A DNA stretch of 64,000 bases. Origin: Montifringilla adamsi. Taxonomy: Eukaryota > Chordata > Aves > Passeriformes > Passeridae. Numbering within the stretch: position 1 is the first letter of the stretch; each line of letters begins with the position of its first letter. The notes beneath the pieces are model-generated. The model was given only the letters and a program-made list of their open reading frames with translations. It was not told the origin of the DNA and made no database searches. Location: contig JAGGNK010008337.1 of NCBI GenBank assembly GCA_017590115.1, forward strand, positions 6,253,609-6,317,608. The letters run 5' to 3'. Shown piece after piece: positions 47,651 to 59,218 of this stretch. The position numbers and the translations under genes were made by a program.

Positions 47651-50600
47651 GTGCCCCTGTTATTGTAAAAACACTTTTAGGCCTGCGTACCTTAATTTTC
47701 CTGGACATAAAATCGGTGATGACTTAAGCAGAAGAAACAAAATGCATGTATTCGAGGCGTGCTTGTTGGATAGGCCATCGATACAGCTCATGCTTGTTAA
47801 ATGTTGACTCCATTTCATTATGTGTGTTCAGTGTGTGTTTGAAATAGAACAGGAGACAGGCGTGGCTTGGAAGAACTGTAAGCATCTGTTTTACTTCATA
47901 GAGGAAAATATTTTGGAGAGACCTTGCTATCAGCCTGTCATATCATACATTTGACAGTGCAGCTGTCATCTTGACTGCACTGATGGAGCAGAGTGATGTA
48001 AGAAACTACTCAAGGTCGTCTTGAACAATTATGCTTCGTTTCATAATATTAAATCCACTTTTAATCAGGACTTGTGGCGGATTAGCTAAAGGATTGTGGG
48101 TTTTTTAAGCCGATATTTGCAACAGTGTGTTCTCAGTCAAGATAGGCATGCAACGTTGTGGTTTTGTTCAAGCTTTTGCATTTTAAAAAACGCAATCCAG
48201 TCAAGTAATTTCCAAATGTTGGGACACAAAAAGACTTCTTTGAGGCCTCCTCTCTCTGCTTAGAAATATTGGCAGTGAGAGGTCAGCTGACAGGCTGAGA
48301 TTATCTCTGTAGTGTTAATATTGACTTCCCCCACACTCCTCTGTCCAGATGTGTGTTTGTTTTTTCCTCCCTTTCTGTTTCTAACCATGAACACATTGGG
48401 TTTTTCTGGATTTGCACAGATACTGTCTCAACACTCTCTTAGTCACTGTAAGTAGTACAGTAAGGTCAGCATGGGAATTAGCATTTCTATGTGTAATGGA
48501 ATCTCCTTAAATATATGCAGTTAAGTACTGAGTAGGGGAAGGTCTACTTTGATTGGAGCAAGTAGGCTTTAGGTTTATCTTATCTAATTTGCTAGATGCA
48601 AAAAATGGGATAAAAAAGCAGTAGTCAGAGTTGATGTTCAAAACTGCTATTGTGCAGCTGGCTGACGCTGTCTTCTCCGGCAGGAGCAGTTGCTTTTGCT
48701 TAATTCTCTTAGCTGCTGAGTCTTCCACCCTTTGCTAAGGTTTTGGGTTTGCCTAGTGCTTTGCCATTTGCTGCAGGTCTTGGAAATGTTAGTCCCTTGA
48801 AATACAGCTTCCATTATTTGTTAAATAAATAGTTATGGACTGTGAAATGCAGTTTAGTTTTGTTTTGACCTATGGCTGTTAGCAACTGATTTTCTGAGAA
48901 AAGAAAAACGTTTCTGTTTGGAAAGACACAAATTGCTTTCTTTAGGAATTCAGAATACCTCTCACTTAGAAATTAGTATTAAGGCTACAGCTTGGCTTTA
49001 AAAATCTGGGCTCCAATGTCCTTTGTGTGACTTGCTGTCCCAGTCATAAAAATTAGTAATGGCAGCTAAATACACATCAAAGGTCGGTGGAAGCTTGTGA
49101 AAGCGGTATTTGCTTGTTAATCCAAGCACAATGGCAAGTGTGTTTGCATCGTGTGCAAGGAGTAGTCACTTGCATGTTAATATACGATTGTTCAGAGTTG
49201 TTTGGATGTGTTTGGGAATTGTTTTAATTACAGTATTGAAGGTGCTGCAAGGCCCTGTGCTTTCCTCACAGCAGTGCGGTGATGAGCTGCTGCTGCACTC
49301 CACTTCTTGCCTTCATTCTGAGGTGACAAGGACATTCAAGGTTCGTTTTAGTATCTCCTGCCTGGGTTGTCACTTGCGCAGCGTGTTTGAACGGCCAAGA
49401 GGGGACGTGGGTGGTCCTGTTCCTGCCGCCCTCGGGGTATCCTGTCCCTAACACGTTCCTCCTGGCTGCAGAGCAGCTCTTTGGAGCTCTGCAGCTTCTC
49501 GCCTGAGCTGTGCCCGAGGGCCGGCAGTGTCATGAAGAAAAGATGACTTGGCTTTTTGTAGGAGCGATGGTGTAATGGTCCTTGTTCTCAGATGTTTTCA
49601 CCAGTGAAGCCTTGGAGCCTGAGGCTTTCATTGTCTGTTGTGTCTGAGTAGTTGAAACCTGTGGGAAAAACACTGATTTGGAGAAGTTTTTCAGATTATT
49701 GTTCCTTCTCTCTTTTATCACTTGCATGTTTGTGCCGCAGTAACTTTAATCTGGTATGCAACATGAATCACTTAAATATGTCTCTGTAGCACCTTCATTT
49801 TATGCTTGAAAGCTGGTTTCTGTCGAGTAATAAATAGAAATAGTTAATATCTGGTATGCCTAGTTGTGGGCTGCCTCAGAAAGATGGTTCTGTCAACTAT
49901 ATTTGATTTGTATTTAGAATGTTTTGCATTGCAAATTCATGTTAGAAATGCTTTTTAAATATAAAGTGTGAACCATATTGCTTTTTCAAGGGAACCGTAG
50001 TCTTGTGTCATGTGAAATAACTTTTTATGTAAGAAAGAGGTGATATTGCTTTCAACTCTATCAAACCAGGTTATAGAGGAATGTAAGTCTTCCCTGTGAG
50101 TTGATATGCCTGATAATAGTAACTGGCAACCCATTCCCTTTACATTTCTAAGAATTTGTGCTGTACAGGCTATTTCAGAGGAACTCTCTTTTCTCATCCT
50201 GTCAGTTTCAGTCCACTTTGGAGGGATTATGTTGAGTAGTGTGGTCAAGTTCACTTGGCTAGTTCTGAATTTCTACAAATCTGAGTAATTTAGTACTCTT
50301 TCTGAAATGAAAATCACATTTTAGAATGATTTTCAGAATAGTCAGTCAGTGAAGAATGGTGGATATTACCTGCATAGTTCACCGAACCAGGGAATCTGAG
50401 AGAGAGAAAAAGCTGAGAGAATTTATTAATGACAACTTATTTCTTAGGTTCTGAAACAATTTTCATTTTAGCTTGTCCATTACGTTAAAAAATAAAACTA
50501 CTAAATCAACCTTGGGGGAAGAGTAGACCAGGGCAAAGGCTTACTTGTTGGTCTTCTTTGATTCTTAGGATGAAGGCGTCTCTGGGTGCTGGAGGCCAGA

Positions 50601-51850
50601 TAATTTTTGCGATGTCCCAGAAGAATTTTGCCAATGAGCAGTTCTAGCCTTGGCCGTGGTTCAGCTAATTATAGCCCCCCTCCCCTACTAGATAACAAAC
50701 ACAGCATTTCAGGGAGCTGAGTGATCAGTATTAGGGCTGTCTCACCACAAAGAGTGATTTCTCTATCTTCTTCCTCCCTCCTGATATAAAACAATCTGCT
50801 TAGGAGGCCCAAACGTGGAGTTTTTGGCAGGGCTTACAGCCCAAAGGCTCTTTAGGTCAGGAGTTTACAGCTTTAGAGGTTGCAGCTCTAGTTCAGACTA
50901 GTCTCCACAACCAGTAATAGATGAGATTAAAACAGAAACTGTTTCTTAAATCTGAAGTGAATCCCTGATGGACAGGCCAAAGGGGTGTTTTTAGGTGGGA
51001 GTACTTATCTCTATAGTTCTTATCAAAGACCCAGCAAAAGGTTTTGGGCTTCCTACTTCTCTCTTAGTTCCCAAGTCCCAGGGACTGACTAGTTACATGT
51101 GGCTTCTCTGCTGTCATGGTGGCATTGTCAGACTGAAACCAGAATTTGAGTCAGAAAGTATAGCTTAGCAGTATCTGCTGCCTTCCTCTCCTGTCCTGTC
51201 CTCTAGTGCTAGCGCCCAGCAGAGCAGCTTGCGTTGACTGTAGCCTCCCTTTCTGTCCTTTCTAATCGCTGGGGAGAAGGGTGTGACAGGGGAAGCGTGC
51301 ACGGTGTTTCCTCTCTCCTCAGAAAGGCCCCTGTGAGCTGTAACTGGATGTAGCCTTGTAACTACAAATTGCTGTCTCAAATCATGACTTCCTGCCTGTG
51401 TGCTTTCAGCAGCCAGGGAAGCTGTGCTGATGTATTTAAAATTTCTTATTTGGGCCACTGCTAATCATTCAGGAAAGCCAGGTTTTGTTCTTCCTGGCAG
51501 TCTCTTTTAGAGAGCCAAGGCTGTTCTGCTTTGCCTGAGGGCGAGAGTGAGATGGATGGCACTTTGGTGTCTCTGCTATAGACACCGTGCCTCAGGAGTC
51601 TCCCTGGAGCGCTGCTGGAGTCACTTCATATTTCATAATTCCTTGCTGACAATTAAGTCAATTTGCTGGTGCAGCCATGATGGAGCTAAGCTAGGACATG
51701 TTTCTTTTTCAGCCAAGATGCATAGTGAAAAGCTCACTCTTTTGCTTTGATTAAATTGAAAACTGAAGTCCATCGTTACCTCTCCCTGGCTTGCAACGTG
51801 AATTCGATTTATCAGTGGCATTGTCATCCTCTCTGGATTTCTTGCTCATG

Positions 51851-51923
51851 ATTTTTTTTTTTTTATTTGGGTTTTTTTTTGGGGGGGTTTGTTTTGTTTT
51901 ATTTTTTTGTTTTGTTTTTGTTT
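51851..51923. repeat. T/G-rich low-complexity tract
   Basis: T-runs interrupted by GGG and a seven-G run, then TTTTG-type repeats. No element end identified. Confidence 0.8.
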
Positions 51924-52176
51924 AATGAGAGGAAGACTCAAGGCAGGTGTGCTTTGATACTTGCTGCTGAAGGTGGTAAAACATCACTCCTCAGTAAGAA
52001 AACATGCAGCTGTGAGCTGGGGCCTATGGAACTCTGGTGGGCTTTGACTTATTTGTGGCAGTGATGGAAGAGCATAGTTTCATGATCCAGGGCTTTAGGA
52101 AAAGGGCATAGGCACTTTGGATCTGTGCAAACTGAGTAGTCTCTCTCCTCCCCAGTGTGGTCTCCTGAATCAAGGG

Positions 52177-52202
52177 TTTTTTTTTTTTTTTTTTTTTTTT
52201 TT
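52177..52202. repeat. Homopolymer T26
   Basis: An uninterrupted run of 26 T. It is prone to length error in sequencing. No retroposed sequence was recognised beside it. Confidence 0.9.
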
Positions 52203-53661
52203 ACGTTCCTTGGTTAAGTGCAACATTCCTCCTGCTAGAAATATTGCTTTGAGTTTTAATTTTTTAAAAAAGTTTTTATTGCCTCTGTTAAACAACATTA
52301 TCTTACAAGTCTTGCTAAATATATAATTTAGAAAATATAGTTGCTCTGTCTTGGGTCCAATTTTTTTCCAGTCCTGGCATGAACACAGTGCTGCAGATGT
52401 GGACTTAGTCTGGTGAGACACAGAGTGATTTAATGTTAGAAGTGGAATTTTGGGTGCTTTCTGGTTGTGGTGAAATCAGTTAATGAATTGGCTTAAACTT
52501 TTTTGCTTGGGGTTGTTATGCTGTTTAGCCATGGGCTCTGTCTAGATGATGTTTATAGACTTCAAGCATGGTATTTAATTTTCAGTATCTGTACTGCAGC
52601 ATATAATATGTGTGTACATTTGCACTCTTTGTATTTTGCTTAAAAAAAATAAAAATTAGCTGCAGTTTTAAGTGTTTCTTCCAGACCAGCTAAGGAAATA
52701 GTCTGAGCCGTCAGCAGGGTGCATGGCATTGTGCAAATACAGAAGATAAATTCTATGTAATTAGTGAGACGGAAGAGTTTTTACTTACAATCCTGAATTT
52801 TGATCCTTTGTCAGTGCATATAATGAATCTGTAAATTAGGTGAAAAAGAAATATGCATATGAACGGGAAATAAAATCAGTTATTCAAGAACCCTAGGCTT
52901 TTAATTCAACTTCAGTACAAGCTGGTCCAGGTAACCCAGAGGGCTGGTTCTTAGCAATATTGAGGTAAATCTATTTATACCATTTCAGTGATGCACTGGT
53001 GAAAGGACTGTTTATATATTCCAGAAGTTTCTTTCAATGATGTCTTCTTTTAAATGTTTTTTTCTTTTTCTGTGACATGTAGCATGCATGCTTGTGTGAA
53101 GGTAGTTGATGGGAGAACGGAATGCCAAGAAAGCTATTTGAAGAGATAGTTTATGCATTGTTATTACTGTTCTTTTACACCAGTGCAACTGGTGGCTCAC
53201 TTTTTTCTTTTTAACACCTTGCTACACAGAAGATGTTAAATGTTATTTGTTAATGGATGTAGGATTTCTATTCTCAACTTATGTCAACTGTTTCGTCTTA
53301 AGGATGAGAAATCTGCATCTTGGAAGAACCAAAGCATTTTTCTTCTCCCTTTGTTCAAAATATTTCCTTTTCAGAGTGCATGGATTACTCTTTTTGGTAC
53401 CAACACATTATGCTTCTGAAGCTTAATACCTACAGCACATAGAGTAGCTTGCAAGTTTAATGAAAATGCTGATTTTAAATAAGGCATTTGTGTCACTCAA
53501 AAGATTTGAGTTTAAGCGTTGAACCTGGAAAAAGCTGCAGAAGTTCTGAAATTTAGTGCAGGCGTAGTCACGTTCACTTGGAAAGGATTGTTCATACATA
53601 ATTTAAGGACATATAAAAGTCTTGAAAATTATGTGTTAAAGGACTATTTCTCATTGAAGTT

Positions 53662-53675
53662 CCCCCCCCCCCCCC
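53662..53675. repeat. Homopolymer C14
   Basis: An uninterrupted run of 14 C in an AT-rich setting, G14 on the minus strand. Confidence 0.9.
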
Positions 53676-54592
53676 GGTATTTAATAAAAAAGGCACTAAG
53701 TTTTGTTCTCTTTTAAAGCTGCTCTCTAATCATGTAGTTCATTATTTCAGCTTCAAAGTGTAGTCTGTACAGAGAGGCAATGAGGTGTATCCACATCTAG
53801 AAATTAAGCAATAATCATGTAGTTTAGTGTTTCAACAGGCTTTGTTCATTAGTAGGTACAATGATCCATTGTAAGTACTTGCTGTAGTCATGATGTTCTT
53901 AACAGTCTGAAACTTAAACTCTCCAAAATTATTTTTTTGAGTATATATTCCTGGCTGAAGTAGTGCCACCATGGGTACCAAATGTGTCTTGTGTAATGGT
54001 GGTTGTTCTGTGAATCATTACGAGAAGAATGCCAAACACTCTGTGTTGGTGTAGTGTGTGTGTGCATATGCATGTGGCTTTGGATTAATCAATAATTCCC
54101 ACTTGCACTAAGAACAAGAGCAACAACTGCAGACATGGCAGAATGATTGGAAAAGCTTCTTTAATTTAAGCACTTTTAAACAAATTGAAGCAAGAGAAGG
54201 AGAAACAAAAGCATGCTGGGACTCACAGAGAAACACTGGGAAAAAAAGAAAGGGGAGAAGTAAAATTGAAGTGCTGCAAATGAGTGGTAGAAGTAAACTG
54301 GCACTGAAATGCAGGAGGGCACATGGGGAAAAAATTTAGTGGTTTGATGGTTTTGAATTACTGAGGCTTATCTTGTCACTGAATCCGTGGAGTCACTAAG
54401 ACAACACCTCCAGATTGTGAAGATTGGTCAATAAAACCACAGGATGTGAAAAAAAATCATGCTTTAATTTGAGAAGATGAAGGAATGATGCGCCAAAGGT
54501 GTGAGAGGGAAAGGGCCACTTGACCAAGGTGCTGTGAGTTGCGGCTGTAGTTAGTTGCATGGCAGTTTGGAAGCTTCTCAGCAATCGAGATG

Positions 54593-54639
54593 AGTAATAC
54601 TTTACTCTAATGAGAGGGGTAAAGTATTACTTTACCCCT
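54593..54639. repeat. Compound palindrome with two alternative hairpins
   Basis: AGTAATACTTTAC (54593-54605) is the exact reverse complement of GTAAAGTATTACT (54619-54631). The latter lies inside a second perfect palindrome at 54615-54639, with 12-base arms AGGGGTAAAGTA and TACTTTACCCCT around a single T. The two hairpins share bases and cannot form together. I recognise no transposon family here. Confidence 0.85.
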
Positions 54640-57600
54640 GTCTGTGTGCTTGAACTCTTTCTCTAGGACCTGCTAAGCCAGGGATGTTCTGGGCAAGTGC
54701 ATGAAAATGTGGAAGTTAGCCGTGCTGAATTTCTTTTATAATTTCTTTCTGGATTTGTTTCAGTTTTCCAGCCTTAGTGAAGCAATTTGCTTCGGGACTG
54801 TATATAAATTATTTTTCTTGATAGTGTTGTGCATGGTAACTGTAAAATGCTTACAGGGGTTGGGGAGGGAGAGAAGTCAATGCTTTTAGTTATTTTTGGT
54901 ATTGCAAGTGGACTGTTTGTTGCAGTAGCTGAAGCACCTGTTGAAAAGCTGATGGTTTTCAGTTACATTTTACAGTGCAGACTGTATGTGTAGCCTAGAA
55001 ACTGCAAGAATAAGCCATGGTATGCAAAGATCCCTGGAATCTGGTGGTTTGTGGGAAAGAGTGTCCTGGTGCAGTCCTACTGGAGCTGGGGTGCTGCTGT
55101 GGCATCTGCACACAGGTCCCATGCTGTTGTCTGCTGCACGTCAGTTCTCAGCCAGTAAGACAAAGTGCAAAGCCATAGCTCATCAATGATTAATTATCAG
55201 TGTTTAAATCTGCTCCAAAGAAATGGCAAACTGCATAATAACCACAGTTGCCTTCACAGGGCAAGAGGGGGGAAAGGCTGGTGGTCCCAGACCAGCACTG
55301 CCTCTTAACAAGCATCAAATGTTTTATAAATGGAGGCAGATTTCAAATCACTGTTCTTTAGCTTTTTTGGGGAGCTCAGCATTGAATTTGCTTAGTTTTT
55401 ACTGTGGAGACTTTGGGTCACTAGAGTGTGCTGCAGTCCCAGCCCTGGGCTGGTGTGAGCTCGCCCCAGTGCTTTCCCTGCCACAGGGAGACTGGGAATT
55501 TTTCATCACGTTGCTTTCCTGTCGCCCGGGCAACTTAAGTGAATTTCCCTGCTGTTTTCTTTGTGTTGCACCCCGCTCCCCTGGCGGTGAATGACTTGGT
55601 GGCTCGTTAGCTGGGTACCTGTGTGCCCCGGGAGAGCATCTTGTTGTTAAGCACTGTATTGCCCCTATGGCCGCCTTTATTTTGCTGACTGAGGAGCCCA
55701 TGAGAGGTTTCCACGCTGATGGCTTATAAAGAGTTGGTATCAACAGCATTTAATTAAACCATTTATAGGTGCCGTGTAGTAATGTTTATGGAGTTCAGCT
55801 TTGGAGCTTTGTAGTGGTGAATGTGGGGAAGAAAATGTAGACCTCCTTCACAGGGCTGTGTATAGAAGAAAACATATGGTTTATACAGAGTTTGGAAATG
55901 CATTCGTTTTATTTGCCAAAAAGACTTAGTTCAGTCTTTTTAGAATAAATGTGGTCTGTTTTCTATGTTCCTGCAAGTTGTTCTTTGATAGAGAGGCACA
56001 AGTTGAAAGTAGTAATTTTTTTGACATTCAGTGCTTTTTTGCTTGCTCAGGAAAACTTTGTAAGTTGAATTCCTTTCATATTTTTGGTGGAGGCTGAGGC
56101 AGTCTGGATGTCTAGCTTGAGGACAAATCCAAAACCATAGAAATGTAATTAAAAGGTTTTTTATTACTTCTGCTGTCCTGTCTTATTTTAATTAAGTTCA
56201 TCCTCTGATGAAAATTGCGCTCTGAATTATAGTGGGAAATCTATAATGTCGTCTCTTCTTCTTGGATGAAGATCACGGTTGACAATTCTCCTCTGCGGGC
56301 ACAGTGAGTTTCTGACGTGAGAAGAGAAGCTCAGCCGTGCAGGGAGCAGTTTTCATAGGGACAGGGCTGAAGTTGTGAGTTCATACAGAAGCGAGGGACA
56401 GTTGCCTTCCATCTCAAGTATGAGATTAACCTGTGTTCCCTGTAAATACATACTTTTCAAGTTGGGATTTTCCAAAACGAAAGCCTGTTAAGAAAAAATC
56501 CCATTATGTGTACATTTCTCTACCTGCACATTTTGCAACTTGTTACTTAAAACTCAGCTGGAAGGAAAATGAATGCAAGTGCAGAGCCCACCTGAGCACC
56601 CGATACACAGCAGGATTACCCTGTGTTACAGTTATGGGCTTCAGGCTCCTGTCAAAGCCCCCTCTTTCATTTCCCCTCACAGCTCCGTGTGCTATTCCGT
56701 GCTCCAGGATTCATCTCATGACTTGTTCTGTGAAGGAGGCAGGCCATCCTGTGCAATTCAACAGAGAACTCTCTGGGAAATACGAGCATGGATTCGGGCA
56801 GTTAGGGAAATATATTCTGCTGAAGGGCCCCCTTTCCTGTTTTCTCTGAAAACTTTGACTTTATGCAAAAACGGGTTGTCCAGCTATTTTCTCTGTTGAG
56901 CTTGTGGGTCAGGTGGCCAGATCAGAGCAGCTGAATCTGTAAGTGCGTGCTGTCAGTGTTTTATAGCAACGTGATAACATTATTTAATCTGGAAATAGTT
57001 ATGGCTGCTAATATGTCTGGAATTTGTGCCAGATAGTCATTTTCTTGTCTAGAATGATACAAGCTAAACCTGAAAAAAACCAAACCCCAGCCATACAAAC
57101 AGGTCTAGCAGCTTCACTGTGCGTACACTGCACAGAGCTGTTGTGTCCAGTGTCTTTAATTGAATGTGATGAGCACAGGTTTGGCATGGCAACTTCTGAA
57201 AAGTAAAATTTCTTTTTACAGGCCAGTGAGAGATGGAGGCTTCTTGTTAATTTTTGTTTCACTAATAAGAGAAATATTTTTTTTATTATTTTTGAGCTAT
57301 ATGTTAAGGCTGTAAATTTCCTTGGAAAGCTAGCAAATGGAACATGCCTATGAAGAGATTAAAGTAATTATACTGCAATGCTCCACTAGGAACAGAGAGC
57401 AGTCTGGGATAAAATTATTTGGAGAGACGCCAAAGCTGAGTTTGGTTCCGTTTTAAGCTAAAACTAATTAAAGTTGTCAGGTCTTACAGTGGTCAAAGGT
57501 TGCTTAGCTGCTACTTGAAATAAATGAATCTTTTTCTCAGTCAGTAATGCTAACAGCTATGTGTTTGCAGCTGTCTCATAACAAAAAAAAGCTCCAAGAA

Positions 57601-57949
57601 CCTTCTAGTTCTTGTGTGTGTGTTTCCCTTTGTGCATGTCTATTTTAGCATGTCAAATAGTATATCCTGGCCACAATATGGAGTTTTGAGTCTTTTTGTC
57701 TGTCTTCCTTCTCCTTTGTGATTTAATTTCACTTGTGAGGAGGAATTCTTATAGAAGAAACTTCCTCAGGAAGCCGCTTTAACTCTTTCTGATTCAGAAA
57801 AGCTGCTTTGTGTCTGTATATTCTGTATACTTAAAATAGCCCTACAAGACTAAGGAGAACATAGATGGGTTCTTTCGAATGTAAAGTCTGATAGAATATT
57901 GGATTTCCTAAAATATTCAAATATCCACAAGGAGCCTACTTTTTCAAGA

Positions 57950-58209
57950 GCATGTAGTGACAGGACAAGGAGGAATGGATTCGAACTAGAAGAGAGAGTA
58001 GGTTTAGATTAAATATTAGGAGAAAATTCTTTGCTGTGAGGGTGCCCAGAGAAGTTGCGGCTGTCCCATCCCTGGAATTGTTCAAGGCCAGGCTGGATGG
58101 GACTCTGAGCAAGGTGGTGTAGTTGAAAGTATCCTTGCCCACAGCAAGGGGTTGGAAATAAATTATCATTAGGGTCCTTTCAAATGCAAACCATTCTATG
58201 ATTCTATGA
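57950..58209 (+). mobile_element. CR1 LINE 3' tail, plus strand, with terminal ATTCTATG repeats
   Basis: GTGACAGGACAAGGAGGAATGG, AAATATTAGGAGAAAATTC, GAGGGTGCCCAGAGAAGTTG, CCCATCCCTGGAATTGTTC and CAAGGCCAGGCTGGATGGG run into CCATTCTATGATTCTATGA. The last part has two ATTCTATG units (58193-58208), the diagnostic CR1 3' microsatellite. 5'-truncated. The open frame on the minus strand across it is repeat-derived. Confidence 0.9.
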
Positions 58210-59157
58210 CTCGAAATATTTCAGATGTCTTGTGCCAGATACAAGTGATCCAAAATTCTATTGAATGAGGAGTTGTTGATCATTAATAATGTTTCCAATA
58301 AACACTGACATCAAAATATCCAAGTAAAGTCAAAATATTCTCTTAGCATTTTGAAGGAGTTCATAGTTCCAGTCAGTAGTAGGTTTTTGTAAGACTCTAT
58401 ATAAGGAATAACACAATTTGTAACAAGGATACACTATCCATATGTTCATAAAAATCAGAAATTATTTAAAAGAATGGAATTGAAAATTGTTGTTTTGTTC
58501 TTGTGATGTCGTGTTAGGTGTATTGCTCAAGGTTTGATCTTGGCATGTTAAAAATGAATTTCTGCCATCTTGCATTTTGCAGTTTGTAGGAGGAAAGTTT
58601 GCAAATGTGTTTTGATGTTTTACATACTCAGTTCTGGCTGCCTGACACAGATTTGGAAACTGCTTCACTTACGCACCTGTGCATATGTGCAAGCACACGT
58701 GTTAAAAAACATAGCCAAGCAGGCCATTCCTTCATGCTTTTCTTATGGATGAGTTGTAAAACTTCGGCACTGCTTGCCTTTTTTTTTTATCATAGTAGGG
58801 CTCAGGTGTGGTGCTGGGCCAGATTGGTGAGTGGAAGTGGTTTTGCCTGTCTAGAAATAAATGTCTTTGCATTGCTCATTAGTTCAACCGTTTCCCCATC
58901 AAAAACAACAACAAAATGTTGAAAACTTTCAAAACTAATTTTAAGTTTTATTATTAAATTTAGTGAGATCTGTTTGTACGTTGGGAGAAAAAAAGGTCTG
59001 AGAAGACATGTAGTAGAAAGGCTGATGTCAGTTTTATATACTATTATGGCTAAATAAACTTTTATCTAAAATTTCACCAGGCTCTACTTACCATGAAATT
59101 TATATCAGAATTGACTGGTTTAATTCCAGCTGAGATGATGAATAATTTGGCCTTGCA

Positions 59158-59218
59158 TTTTTTTTTTTTAATTTTAATTTTTTTTAAATTTCTTTTTTTT
59201 TTGCTTTTTTTTTTTTTT
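59158..59218. repeat. T-rich low-complexity tract
   Basis: About 60 bases almost wholly T with a few A, C and G interruptions. Not a recognisable element tail. Confidence 0.85.
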
